A stretch of 64,000 nt of DNA from Brachyhypopomus gauderio (GCF_052324685.1 NC_135223.1:10089883-10153882); one strand, 5' to 3'. Positions 1-13,640 are shown, counted from the stretch's first letter. Numbers and translations: made by a program. The notes: generated by a model not told the origin, from the letters alone.

Positions 1-587
1 CATGAGAATCACTATGTGGATTTCTGAATTAAAGGCAACAGAGGTGCTTCACCCTAAGCCAAAATCCTATTTGCAGCACTCTCTTTGCTGGCTGGTGTGT
101 GTGTATGGTGTGTTTGCAGTGTTGTAAATTCCACTTTAATTTCACACTTACTTCCCCTAGCTTTGTGTGTGTTTTGCTCCAGTGAAGCCTCACACGATTA
201 TGGTAATCCGCAGAGCACAACAGTGTGTGCTGCAGTCCATGGTGCACACATACATGTTGAAACACACTCACGCTCACGCTGTATATGTCCTACAGAGTCA
301 GATATCCATCAGAAAGGTCCTACATACACAGGCTCACCCAGCAGGACTGGGCTCCCTTTGAACTCACTCCGTCCAGTTCATTCAATTCAGCTCAGCCAAT
401 TCAGTCAACGGGGTGAATTCAAATGAGACTTTCCTTGACTCACTTTTAAGAAAACATTTTCTAATCGTTTATATTACCTCACTGAATTTGTGATCCAAAG
501 TAATCCCAAAATGAGTTAGTACCTTTAGTGTCAACATTTATCTGGTGGGTCAAGATAAGGGGCAGCTGCTCGCTGCCTTTCTCTCCA

Positions 588-662
588 CCTCTCTCTTCCT
601 GCTTCTCCACCTCTCTCTTCCTGCTTCTCCACCTCTCTCTTCCTGCTTCTCCACCTCTCTCC
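588..662. repeat. 22-bp tandem repeat, about 3.4 copies
   Basis: A pyrimidine-rich unit (ctctctcttcctgcttctcc, then ac) is repeated head to tail with almost no divergence. It produces a spurious REVEKQEE-type repeat reading frame on the minus strand. Confidence 0.85.
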
Positions 663-1197
663 ACCGCTCTCCCAGCCCAATGATTTGGAACATGGGTGCC
701 CCAGGGATGACCCAAAACCACGTGACGAGATATCTTGGATTCTTCAAGTCAGATGCATGTTCAAGACACAGGTGGCCTTGGCCGAGGAGATACTATTCAT
801 CATAATAGCACAGCTGACAGCTACAAGCTAAATGGGATGGAATTAAACCTAAAGGACACAAAGATAGCATACTCAAATACCAAGAGAGCAGAAACATACC
901 ACTTAATGCATCTCGCCTGCCCTAAAACTACAAAAGGTCTAACAGGATCAAACCATGTATATAAACTAACCAACCGGAGAAAGTTCTGCCTTCAGCTCGG
1001 AACTGTTTACACCTTCTAGCCGTGAAACATGCAGTGCTTTGCTGTGCCGTTCCACGCAGCACCTGACCGTCAGCAGACAGACAAGCCCCTCGAGCGGAGA
1101 CGATCTGGAACAGCGGGGCGCGAGGACGTCTCACGTGCGTTCGGCACACGTCGTGCTCCGAGACGGGGAAGTGCGCGGGTGCGAGGTCGGTGCCTCC

Positions 1198-1488
1198 GGT
1201 TTGAGTTAAGTAGTTGATTACGTTTCTCCGGTTTGAGTTAAGTAGTTGATTACGGTTCTCCGGTTTGAGTTAAGTAGTTGATTACGGTTCTCCGGTTTGA
1301 GTTAAGTAGTTGATTACGTTTCTCCGGTTTGAGTTAAGTAGTTGATTACGTTTCTCCGGTTTGAGTTAAGTAATTGATTACGGTTCTCCGGTTTGAGTTA
1401 AGTAATTCATTACGTTTCTCCGGTTTGAGTTAAGTAGTTGATTACGGTTCTCCGGTTTGAGTTAAGTGATTTATTACGTTTCTCCGGT
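1198..1488. repeat. 32-bp minisatellite, 9 copies
   Basis: Nine direct copies of a 32-bp unit beginning ggtttgagttaagtagttga. Units differ at a few positions (tagttg/taattg/taattc/tgattt and cgttt/cggtt) and drift is strongest at the right end. No unique spacers lie between units, so this is not a CRISPR array. Confidence 0.95.
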
Positions 1489-3165
1489 CATCCGGACGGA
1501 GCAGCTTGGAGCTGCTGCTCATTGTTCCCCAATTATCTCCAGCAGGATCAGCTGCCCAGCGCGACCTCCGCTGCTACAGAGACCGACTTCAGTAAAGGGA
1601 AAACAAAGAGCACAATGGAGGAGAACCCTCTGCCCATAACGCACCCAATACTCCCTCGCCAGGCTCACCAGTCAAACATCAGTAAGCTCTCTGTTAAAAC
1701 ACTGGCTGAAAGGATTTTTAAATGAAGTTAACTTTAAATTAGTGCAGGGATTCTGCAGCGTGTGTGAAATGAGAGCTTAGGCCCTGCAGTGCAAATAGGG
1801 CATTTAACACACTAGTGCATCCTGTAAATACTCATGAGCCATCACAGTTCCATCAAAGAAAACAGTTCCACTAACAAGATGGATAGATAATAAGACTGAT
1901 ATCTCCTGGTAATAAGAACAGCCGTGTAAAGGCAGTGCACATGCTAGACCTGCAAGCTCTGATCCTCTGACGTTTCGTCTGAAAATACCAGATGTCCCGA
2001 CACAGCTTCAGTAAGGTTTCTTCTGTTCGTCGGTGACAATAGACCATCAAATCACATTGCCTGAAGTTAAGATTTTTCTGTTTATATTAGATTTTATATA
2101 CATAAACACACAGACATGCACACCCACATTTACAACTGACGACTGGTAAAGATAATAATTACTAGCACATCAGAAGTAGTGCCAGTCAGCTCATGGTAGC
2201 CATGAATAAACATCTCTCATCTATGTATTATATGACAACATTAAGCATAACTAAAATAAAAATAACAAAAAAAATATCATATTACTTATCCCAGCATACT
2301 TTTGGAACATTGAAGATGTGAAGTGCTGGATGTCTGGATAAAAGAGCCCGTCAGGACTAGACTAATCAATGCCTTCAAGGCTAGCTTACACTTGACTCCC
2401 TGCCTTTACCAGTGCTCATATTCCTCCATGTACCAACCACGCTGTCCATAAGGTTGTAAACTAGGATTGCATGCACACTGCTGACAGATCCCTCAAAAGC
2501 AAATCTCTGGCTGAGTGAAATCGATACTTGTATTCACACAAGGGTGTGGTGGGCCTCACAGCCACGCACACGCGTACACACACACACGGCCTATTCGAGT
2601 ATCTCTCTCTGCATTCACAATGCCCGTCACCCAGAAAGCTCTCAGCGTCTGCGACTACCCGTCATCGTCTTGAAGACGGCGACTCCAAATGTTCCCGCTG
2701 CATCGGGGCTTCACCAGGTTGCTCATGGCCGACGGCCAACGCTAAAGCCACGGTCTCGGGGCAGAGCGCCAGCCATCGCACCAAAGTGTTTACTGCCATG
2801 TCACTGAAGCCACAGTAGCTTCACCCTGTGCGTAAATCCCCGGACCTGAAGAAAGTTCAGCACGCGCTTACAAGCAGGAGCCGTTTCACTGTTCAGAAAT
2901 CACCCGGGCTCTTCCCCACTCGCCAGTCGCAACATTTTACCTGGCAACACTAAGGAGACAAGCTGTGGGCACTAACCTCATGACTACACACACATGAACA
3001 CACACACTTGGCCCATACATGCAGCATGAAATAAGGCAGACGGAGTGATTGGTTAGACTATATGCAGTAATAAATTGTTCTGGTTACACTGTGGAAGCAC
3101 ATGATACCAGTAAGTCCAGTAAGACCGGGGTGGCAACCACAGGAAACGAAAGAGAAGAAAGAGCA

Positions 3166-3305
3166 TGTTCAGTATCTCATCTGGTAGAGCATGTCCAGCT
3201 CCACACCAACACTAAGGTCATGGGTTCATTTCCCAGGGAGCACGTGTACAGTCGCACTGATAAATATGCAAGTCGCTCTCAAAAAAAGAGCATCTGGCAA
3301 GGGGC
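3166..3305 (+). mobile_element. tRNA-derived SINE
   Basis: The head resembles a tRNA: an A-box-like atctggtagagcatg, then a B-box-like gggttcatttcc. The tail reads ataaatatgcaagtcgctct, then a run of A and gagcatctggcaa, close to the tail of widespread fish SINEs (gtaagtcgctctggataaga). It is diverged and inserted in a rapgef5 intron. It is not a functional tRNA gene. Confidence 0.75.
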
Positions 3306-4799
3306 ATGGATGTTAAAAAGAACAAGAACGTGAGGGGAAACAGAAAGAGTGAGAGAGGACAGGAGAAAAGAGGGGGAGAGAAAATGACAGAAGAGAGCGG
3401 CAGGCCATACAACAGCAATTAGCCATCATTGGCTTTAATGAGGTTAGCGCTCACTGGAGCAGCCCGCAGCTGAGACTAGCACAGCTGTAGCGAGAGCTGC
3501 CTCTCGGCTTGAGGAAACCGTGCTCACTACAGAACATCGCACGCCCGTTTCCTTTGCATTTGATCACGCAGCAAGAAAAAAGTAAACAAAGCAGCATCAA
3601 TAACGTTACTGTTACGCTGAGGCGTTAACCCAAACGAAGATGTAAACCGATGTGAGGGTTGTTTTCGACAGAGCAGACCACCACGGACTCATTGATCGTG
3701 TTTCTACTCGGCTCCACATCCTTCTGTTATGTCTTCAGGGTTTACACCGCACGGTGGTGGGCTTCCTCCACAGGGAACGGGGATCAATGCAGTGACATCA
3801 AAACGCCCCGACGAGAACAAACGACAAACTGAGCGACCTGCGAATCTGACAGACAGTCCCTGTGAGGACCATCACACGCCCCTCAGTGGCCTCGCCATAT
3901 ACACAATGCCACATTACCAATAGGTTTCCAATATGCACCTGGGAGTCATATTTGAGGCAAGTATGACCTAGTCTGATTAATTATGCCTCAACTTCATGTT
4001 AAATTCTCACGGCCTTAATTTCTCATATCTGTACAGATATGTGCACGTTCTGACCCATTTGCCCTCACAGCTAGCCCAGGAGAACCGGTGCCGTCCCTTT
4101 ATTTTTAATTCACACACCACTGGTCTCATCTTTGAACTGGTGCTTGCTAAACACAGCCTGCACCAGCCATGACACACACTCCCAGCTCTAAACGACACCG
4201 GGTCGCTCAACCGAGACCGACTGGACATGCCACAGGCACACGCCACACAATGTCACTGAAGTTCAATAAGACCCATAGCTTATAGAATCCAAGAGCCTCG
4301 TCATGGCTAAATAGCAGTGCTGAATAATATTTTACTGTCTCCATATTCACAACACTCACCTCCTGAAATTGTCAGAGCCTCAATGATTGAAATCAACAAA
4401 ATTCATGGATGTACTTATTTTACCACAGGCTACACTGCAATCTATACCATCAGCTGCTCACGTTTACAGCTGAACGCACCAGAGCCAGATTCCAGCATCG
4501 ATGTCTCCTTTTAAGTGCCTCCCCACTGCTTAAATGCCTGGACCACAGTGCTGATTTACTGATGTTGTATTTAAATGTTTGACATAAGCACACTTTAGTA
4601 TTAGCAGTACAGCACTCGCACGTTGTAAGAAACTGACGGACGCAGGAAACGAGTGCTACGTTACTGGCATTCTGCCTGGTGATATCAACAGGAACCGTTC
4701 AACAGCTCTGTACGTTTGTGACGACGACTTGTAGCCTACAGTGCTCGGGGATGTGAGTGAAGCGAGCCGTGTTGTGTTGGCGGGTGGCGGGTGGCTCAC

Positions 4800-5178
4800 C
4801 TGGCTCTTTGGCTTGCAGGCTCCCGCGTTCTTCGTCCAGCCTCAGGTTGCTCAGCAGGTGCTCCAGGACCTTCTCGGGGGCGGCGGGCACGCTGGCGTAC
4901 CTGTGCGAGAGAGAGGAGTCACTGGAGTCCTCCTCCTCGAAGGAGGAGAGCGAGCGGCTGCTGCTGCCGCACCACTCCTCTTCCTCGGTGCCCTCTTCGT
5001 CGATGTAACGGAAGTAGGGCACGTCGAAGGTGGGCAGGGTGGCCCGCTCGCTGCTGCTGCCGCTGCTGCTGTCCAAGCCCCCGTCTTCGTCCTCGTCCTC
5101 CTCCTGCTCCACCAGCGCCACCAGCGTCGCCCTGCCCTCCGGCGGAGGGTCAGGGGTCGCCGCACGCCTGCTGCCCAT
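4800..5178 (-). CDS. rapgef5: rapgef5 exon with alternative start (short MR-GEF-type isoform)
   Basis: ATG at 5176-5178; open for 126 codons to a gtgagc donor. It begins MGSRRAATPDPPPEG, then an acidic Asp/Glu/Ser-rich region, then LPTFDVPYFRYIDEE and YASVPAAPEKVLEHLLSNL. The last two blocks match the N-terminal part of the short human RAPGEF5 isoform and the PEKILEH motif that opens the EPAC REM domain. The surrounding GC- and CpG-rich DNA suggests a promoter here. A cag at 5191-5193 could let the long isoform splice in at 5190 in the same frame; its pyrimidine tract is poor, so this is an inference. Confidence 0.85.
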
Positions 5179-5498
5179 TCCGGCGCGAGCCTGGACCTAG
5201 CGCATGGAGCCCGAGACGGCGCCGGGCGCTGGGGGGGGCGGAGCTCGGAGAGGCGCGGTCCGGGGGAGAGGGGCGAGAGGCTGGACGCTGCACACGCCCC
5301 ACACCCCGCACACCCCGCACACCCAGCTGCCTTCAGCCTCTGGAGCGACGGCTCGGAGAACAGCACGCACGGGAGGACGTGGAGATACAGCACATCCTCA
5401 CTGGGTACATGCAGCGTGTGTGTGTGTGTGTGTGTGTGTGCACAGTAGAGAGTATGACGGCGAATGATTTCAGGAAGGGAGAGTAGGAAGGACAGTTC

Positions 5499-5541
<43 letters not shown>

Positions 5542-6847
5542 AGGGAAGAAAAAAGCAGTGAGAGAAAGAGAGAGGGAGAGAGAGAGGGAGCTGGCTGGAA
5601 AATGTGGGAGAGGAAACGACTACAGGCGGATAATAAGTGCGGAGAGGGGGGGGGAGTGTCTGCACGTACGTGTGTCTGTGTGTGTGTGTGTGTTTGCCGC
5701 TTACCTCCTGGCAGAGGAAGAGGAGGAGGGTGGTGGTCGTGCTGACGTCGTCCTCCGTAGCAGCAGCCTCTCTCGGCCGCCCTCCCTCACACACACGCGG
5801 ACTGCTGCGTCACCGAGGGGCTGTGGAGAGGGAGGTGATCACCAACGAGACTCCCCCTCCTCCTCCCCTTATTTCCATCACAATGCTCCTCTCAGCCCAC
5901 ATCACCACATCAAACGGCGTCACATGCATTCACATCGTCTCCCGCCAGTCCGACGCGCGCATCCATATTCATATATGGATATACACAAATATTAATGACT
6001 CTGATATTCATAAATCTTCATTGCTCCTGTCTAAAATGGGTGCTGCAGTTAGCTTTATGTACTGCTCAGGGTCCCCCCCCATCTCTGGGTGTGTGCATGT
6101 GCGGGTTTATGTATTAGTGACGGGCGTTCTTTGAACAAAGGGAAGCGTGTGTACGAGTCTCACGTTTTACTGTCTCTATGGGGCCCTGCTAGAACTCCAC
6201 CTCATCACTTGGGTGTTATCAATCTTCTACGTTCTGTGCTCACACACCCGAGTGATCATTCCACACGTCAATACCATAGGCTGCTCCTTCTCTTTGCCAC
6301 CAACATGAGCAGAAACTTGGTCTAAAATACACAAAAGCCCATAAATCTGAGTCAGACGCTCATCTGTCTGCTCCCTGCACCACATCCTGCAGGACGTCCG
6401 TGTGGCGTTATGGTGGTGTGTGTGTGCTGCCCTGCTGTGGTGTAAGAGACGCAGGTCGGTGGGTAGGGGCTGCAGGCATAACGCACGTGGCTCTCAGCAA
6501 CATCGTCCGAGTGGTTCTATGTCTGCAAGGGAGAGCCTGTATGTAAACATTAAGCGGTGTGGTCTGGTCCGGTCCCGTGTGCAGCAGCGAGACTGGGGCG
6601 GGCCGAGTTCCTGTTGGAGCGTTTGTATTGCTGATCTGCAAACACTGGCATTTGAGTTCAGATGGCAAATAGGGGCGTGTCTCTTCAGCACAAATCCTCA
6701 ACAAAACAAGTCCAATGTGAGTGTGACGGTAACATGGTAGCCACACTGTGTGTGTGTGTGTGTGTGTGTGTTTGTAATTTAATGAGCAGGCCTCATCACA
6801 TGTGCACTGTGCATGACCCACAGTACTTCAACTGCCCATCAGCCAGC

Positions 6848-6892
<45 letters not shown>

Positions 6893-7514
6893 ACGCACAT
6901 ATAATTAGGAAGACAGACAGTCTGGAACAGCCAGCACTTTTCTGCTCTAATTGCCTGTAGCACTGAAGCATCGAAAGACCTTTAGCGATCCTGTTCTCAC
7001 AAACAGATGCATAAATGCGTCTTGCACAGTCAGTCAACTGCAAACTCCGAACGCACGCACACGTGTGCACGCGTTGGAGCACGCACACACACGCGTGTGC
7101 TCACGCACACACTTCATGCACACATCTAATTAAAAGTGGTTCACTTTGTGGCAATCGCTTCTCATTTAGGAAAGTGTGCTGACATGCAGCCTCGTCTGCG
7201 GGTAGCGAGTTCCATGCAGCGCACGCCATTAAGGTGCCCAGAAGAGCGTGGTCAGGGTTTAGAAGAGCATGGTCAGGGTTTAGCTGAGGCCCTCGTGCTG
7301 ACCGTGCTGTAGGCCAGGGACATGAACACTTAGTCCTGAGGTCAGCGTTCCTACAGCTACACCTCTGCTACACATGGCAGGATTTACACAATGGCTGTTG
7401 TGGACTGTGGACATGGTTGTGTCCAGCCCCTTATTGAAACCATTACTCTTGTGAGGTTAATATATATTTATCGATTTTTAGTAATCAAGGCCAAATTACC
7501 CCCCCGCCCCACCT

Positions 7515-7556
<42 letters not shown>

Positions 7557-9068
7557 GCTAATCTAAAGCCTCACCCAATCAAAGACCACCTTTAAAACCA
7601 CTGGCTACTAAGGACCATCTGAAGGGTCTATATATGGGCTCAAAAACACTCAGGCACACAGACACTGAGACCATCCTGCCGGATGGTAACAGATATTTCT
7701 GCCTGACACCATAATACCTCCCTAATAACACTAAACAGATGCATTCATTTTCTGCTTAAATTTGAGAGAAAAATATCTGAATTAGATGCAAACATTGCAC
7801 CAATTCAGTAAAATGTTCCGTTATGGTTGGTAGCTGAACTGAGTAGCTACATCTAAAGTGTGCGTCATCGTTCAGATCAAACATCTTGTTCAACACCAAA
7901 ATACCCACTTAACATGGGAATGGAAATTAGAAAACATAATAGCAGTTCTCATTCAATCGAGTTACACAACTGCTTGGAAACCCATCAAGCCCGTGCAGTA
8001 GAAGCTTCTGGAAGGTCACACTGTTCATCCCAGTGATTACGGGACATTTCCGTGTCAGATCCTCTTTTGCTTCATAGACAACAGAGACAAAGATGCTTAG
8101 TATTATATCACCACTGAAGCTTTTCAATCTTCAGGAATAAACATCTTTCCTTCATCATTAATGAAACATCACGTGATTCAGCATCAGTATGTATTATGCA
8201 CCTTTCTTCACATGTACACACTTAAACCCAATACAGTCAGCTCCCACTATAATGATCCATCATAAAAACACTGCTGCATCATTGAGACAGGAAAGGCTGT
8301 CAATACCTAAATCTTTCTTTCATTTTTGATGGATTTGAACATATATTTCTAACTGAAGACATTTCAGGCTTGGTTATTCCAAGTGGTTGTAAAAGAAAGC
8401 CATTTAAAGAGCTTTTAAAGCGCTGACAAGCTAAGCTAAGTGGAGCACATCTCTTGCTGTTCACTTCAACCTACATCACCCCCAACATGGCAAACTATGA
8501 AACAATAACAGCAAGATGGTGAATGAACCCAAGGAAAATCACAGCATGGGCCTTTAATATAAGGCTGCACAATGAACGTCTAATAAGAAAAGGTCATTAA
8601 CACAGAGGCATTTGATTTGATGCCTTGGCATAGTAGTAAGCATGACTGGCTTGGTCCAGTCTGGTGACCACTGCGTCAGGTTTTCCTGTCATTGTCATTG
8701 ACGAGAACTGACAGGAAGTGTAGAACTATGACCTCATGATGTCAGCCAATCAGAGACGAGCATGAGATAATTGGCACCCTGTTCAGAATTGGAAGGTTGA
8801 GTCTGCCCCACAAATGTAAACAGAAAAAAAAAGACTCCAACGAGTAACTGCAGTGTATTGTGGTTTAAAAAACTAAACAAAACAAACAAAAAATAACCCA
8901 GACAAGCAGGATGTTTGCAAGAAAAGTGCTTTTAAAAGTTAAGGGGTGAAAAGCAGTGAAACTAGTTTATGATCAAATCAGCAAATTTTTAAATCATAAC
9001 ATTAATTCCACGGCTTTCTGTGATCTTATTTAGTAATGCATTTTTTATTACTGTCAAATGTGTGTGTG

Positions 9069-9129
<61 letters not shown>

Positions 9130-12100
9130 TACATATACATACATACATACACACACACACAAACATGACAGTAATAAAAAATGCATTTACACATGTATAT
9201 TTACAATTCTATATACTAGGTTTCAGGGATCGGTGCAGCCGTCAGAGCACAGACATAACTTCAGATTTTTTGTAAATATTAAATATTAAACACATCAAGT
9301 CCTAAATTCAACAGAGTGATTCTAGCAGTGGGCAGGGCTGGAGATGAAGGACTTGTGCGTGAGAGCCGTGTGCCATCTTACCTCGGCAGGCCGTTCCGAC
9401 GGTCTCAGCGGGCTGCGGAGCAGACGGCAGCCGTCCATGGCCAGTCTCTGGACCATCTCCATGCGGCCTACATCCTCTCGGTCCCGGGAGATGGCCCCGG
9501 GGCCCTGCTGCAGTGCAGGGGACACAGAGAACACGTATCTCAGGCCACAGTCCCACGCCATGGGGCCGGAGCGCTCGGGGGCCAGCCCGGCCTCCGTGGA
9601 TGGCTGAGCAGGCCGATGCCGAGGGGTCCGTCTGCCTTCCCTGGGGTGAGACGGAGCTCTGCAGACCGTTTCAGGAGAGACTGCTTCTCTAGTCCAGTGC
9701 ACAGAGTTCAGTGAGCTGCAGGAGACATGCTTTAGAGTTATGGATGCCCGAGCCACTGTAGGCATGTCGCCTTAGGCGGACAGAGAACCTGCCTCTCTCT
9801 TTTCCTCCCTTTCTCTCTCTCTCTCTCTTTCTCTTTGCCTTATGCACAAAGGCAAGTGGTGGGCGGAGGGGGCAGGAAACATCTGGTAGTGGCTCGAATC
9901 CTGAATAGGAAGTTTCACAATCTCCAGAAAGAGGGAGAAAGCAGGGCATGTTATGAGGAGTGTGTGGACGAGGGCAAGGTCCTCCTCACTGGACATGATG
10001 CTCTCAGGACTAGTGAAACACCGCACGCTAAGCTTAGAAGTATCTTAGAAGAATACAGCGATGTGAGTGTCCAATGGCCATTCATACAGAGGTACGCAAA
10101 CTAACACCGATACTCTAATTTTGACAAGAATTCCATTCATTGTGTCATTGTGTTCCACGGACGTTTCTAGACTTGTTTACATGCCACTGTAAACAATACA
10201 GTCTTTTTACTTGCTGAAGCATTCTATATTTATCCATATTCTTTCTATATTTATTAACAGAAAGAATGACAGGGATTTTCAAAAATTCATGACGCTGGTA
10301 TCAGGATGCATCCATCCAGCATTTCAGGATATGAATTCCCATCAGTATCCACAACCCCCCCGCCACCTCTAAACACCTGCACATGCATTCATAGACATAC
10401 ATAGATAAATGATTCATAGACAGAAGTCTTGTGACCTCATCCTGGAAAGGAATTTGCCCCAACTACACAAAAGAAATTCCATCTTTGTTCTGCTGGCTAT
10501 ATGAAGCAGCTTAACGCAGGCACGTTCCACACGGAGAACACCAGCACATTCCAGACAACTTAGTACTGAGTGCTGAATATGGAGAACAATGTACAATTAA
10601 CCTGAAGCCCAAAGGGAAATACCTCACTGTCGTGTGGTCCCCCCCATTTGCATAAAAAACAGACATAGTAAAATTTGTTTACTCTTTAAATATACAAGCA
10701 CATACACATAGTGAATATGCCATCTTGCAATTTTATAACCACTGTATGTTTTATAGTATCCCAGCATGCACAAATTAACATAAGGTATACAAAGTTGTTC
10801 ACTTACATTACAAATCATTTCACTAGTTGCCCATAATCCTTCATTATACTACATAAACCTGAAAGAACAGAGTTAGCACTACGCAGGACTCTCATGTCCC
10901 ATGGTATAGATCCAGCAGTCCAAACACTGGACTGGACAACGTCCCTCTCTGCCATGTCCATGTCCTGGTAAATGTCCATGTTTAACTGATCACTGGGTAA
11001 CACTCATTCAGGACAACATGTCTAACTTAAGACAGCGTGGATGAAAATGTCCTGAACTCTTTCAGGACTTTCAGGATTTACCACAGTACCTTTTGCTCAC
11101 TTGAACATGCTGCCTTGGACGGGAGGTGGTCGGGATGTCCCGCACTAACGCTCTTGGTCACTGTAAAAGACATTATTAAAGAATGAGTTAGTGCACTACA
11201 CACTCTAGTGTGCAGATATACACCAATACACTTACTATTGAACAGTAAGCATTCAAAAGTCTGTGTTTTTGCACCTCACACTACGGCCAGCATTTGAATG
11301 GCAACACATCATCCTGAAACTTCCTGGCTGTGTATCAGAGAACTAAAAAGACGCTAACGGACGGGCCTTACCTGATTTGCTGTGCGCTTTGCGGGCCAAC
11401 GCTGCCACCAGCTCAGTCTGCACCTGTTCAAACACAGTGTTTCAGCAGGAGCTCCGGGCCTCGGCACAGACGCAGACAACCACAGGCAGACGGCCACGGG
11501 CAGACGGGCTCGGGCAGACGGGCTCGGCTACAGGTGCCAAGGACACGGACAGGGGCTGATAAAAGCGCCACCTCTCCGCTGAGCTCCTGTGGGTCCTTAA
11601 GGACTCCCAGTACTCGCACGGCTCTCAGTTTAGGCTGTAGTCCCGTGTTGGGGAATTTACAGGAACGATTCTGGGACATTTGAAGAATACTGCATAGCCA
11701 AGAAGGTGAAATCGTCAGCCTTACATCAGCCATATGACCACATTCATGAATAAATATCGCACAGATATTTTAACACAACATGCAGTTGGATTTGCCAGTC
11801 ACTGGGTCGGCTAATAACTAAGCAGCCTGCCAAGAGAAACCAAATACACACTCACCAGCTACTTTATTCGATCACATAACTGCACTCACTGGCCACTGAA
11901 GTTGCCTATAAGTGTGTCCTTACTGGTTGTAGACAATTTTATACTAGACACAACTCAGCCACCACAGCATTCACCTCTAGTATAACTGTAGGAGTATTAG
12001 TACAAGTTCACTATGGCTCAGGTCATATTGCATGTTTGTACACTCTGCAGTGACCTTGAGTATGGGGAAGGTGGTATATTTAAACTTGACACAAATTGTG

Positions 12101-13606
12101 TGGTCACAAATCAGGCAAAGCATCTAAGAAAGTCCATTTACAATTTACAAGTTCCTGAATAAAGTGATCCATGAGTGTATATCATGAATCTGCTAGGAAA
12201 ATGTTTAGAAAAGCGTTCATGCAGGCAAAGGGGTGTGAACCCAGGTGTGCAACAGGTAATGGGGGTGTTTAAACAACATCAACTCCCATGAGAGCATGAG
12301 TGTCCAGGTTCAGCCCAGTGAAAAACAGTACGAGAACCATCCCACTGTGACCCTGGCACAGCCACAGATAGTGCCTTTCAACTCAGTTCCATGGAGAAGT
12401 ACCTCCCCACATATACTGCTGACAACGTCTTCAGACAGGATTTATTTATAATGGCTTCAAGCGTTATCGGGTCATGAGGTATCTCTGCAGTGGGTCTGAT
12501 GTTTTACATGTGTACTGCAAACAGTACATGAGAAAGCGACCCAATAAATGCATTTGGCACTCTGAAGCGACTGTGGCAACAGGACCACAGCAAAGCCCGT
12601 ATATAATAAGTCACAATCTTACTTTAATATATGACAACAGGGACGCATACTTGAGAGAATGACTCATGAGCTCATGTTAGGAGCCACGTAGCCGCACATA
12701 GCTCTGGAGGAGCATGGCGGGAAATTAACGATCCTCTCCACCTGCGGACGGTTTCTATTTCTGCTGCAAGGTGACTGCAGGTGCGTAGCCTCACCTTGAG
12801 GAGCGCTTCTATGACACCGCCTCCGTGGCTGGAGGCAGAGCGAGCTCAGCGAGGCCCGGGAGCGCACGTATTGGATCAGTGCGCTGACCTGCAGAGCGGC
12901 TGCGGCGAGCGCAGGTGCGGTTCGTTCCGCACCTGCTGGCCCGTCTCGGAGGCCACAGGTGACTGGTAACGATTCCGCAGCCCTTACGCAGCTCCCTTTC
13001 GCCTCGTGAATCCGGCCGCACCGGAGCAAGCCGAGCTGGCGAGCCCAAGGGGTCAGCGCAGCGCTGCCCCCGGTGTTGGACTTAAGAGGTGCTGCCGTGC
13101 TACGGGCTGCGGTCTCCTCACCGTTGACGTTAGGCGCTCCAGTGCTCGCATTTGGACAACGTGACTGCACGCTTCAGGACTTTTCTTAGACTCTCCATCG
13201 CACCTGCGGATACAGACAGACAAACACGCAAGGGCAGATGACATAAAAGACAAAAATAGACCTACGACAGAAACCCTCACACAATAAAACCTTGGCTGAA
13301 CGATGCAGCCGGTTAGCCAAAATGGAGCTGTGCGCTCTGCAGTTTTATAAAGTCCTGGGGAAATTGGAGCCATATGGGACAAAGGAGGACTCTGCTATGC
13401 TGGAGGGGAAGGGTTGGGACAACAGCGCTCATCTTTGCCCCTTTCTGCCCGAGACACAGCAGTGATGACGCCAGTGTCCACCTCACTGACCCATTTATTT
13501 TCGCACAGACAGGAAGAGATTGTGCAAGACGCAGTGGTGAGATGAAGCTGCTTTTAGGTCCGTCTCCCTCCCAGGCAGCGTCCCTGTCTAGGTACTATGC
13601 ATCAGG

Positions 13607-13640
<34 letters not shown>

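Larger units (their letters stand above)
1..4799. other. rapgef5 intron (no exon recognised)
   Basis: Downstream of the 4.8-kb exon in transcription direction. I looked for the REM-domain exon that should follow and could not find it. The tract holds a 22-bp tandem repeat, a 32-bp minisatellite and a SINE, each listed separately; otherwise unremarkable. Confidence 0.5.
5191..9381. other. rapgef5 intron / region upstream of the alternative exon
   Basis: CpG-rich to about 5340, then simple repeats: (GT)n near 6747-6770, a longer (GT)n at 6851-6891, (CA)n at 7516-7552 and an (AT)n foldback at 9035-9187. No convincing exon on either strand. Confidence 0.5.

Noticed and set aside
1198..1488. Regular 32-bp repeats resembling a CRISPR array
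   Set aside because: Units are directly abutting with no unique spacers, in a vertebrate intron; it is a minisatellite.
3166..3243. tRNA gene
   Set aside because: A- and B-box-like motifs are present, but the sequence is diverged, poorly foldable as a cloverleaf and followed by a SINE tail.
4741..5486. Long plus-strand open frames over the 4.8-5.4 kb GC-rich region
   Set aside because: They are antisense shadows of the rapgef5 exon; composition alone keeps them open.
9020..9289. Tyr-Ile repeat small protein
   Set aside because: Translation of an (AT)n/(CA)n microsatellite inside a palindrome.
12664..13170. A 168-codon minus-strand frame as a large rapgef5 exon
   Set aside because: Its frame differs from the one that fits both splice neighbours; only the 34-bp segment in the other frame joins in phase.
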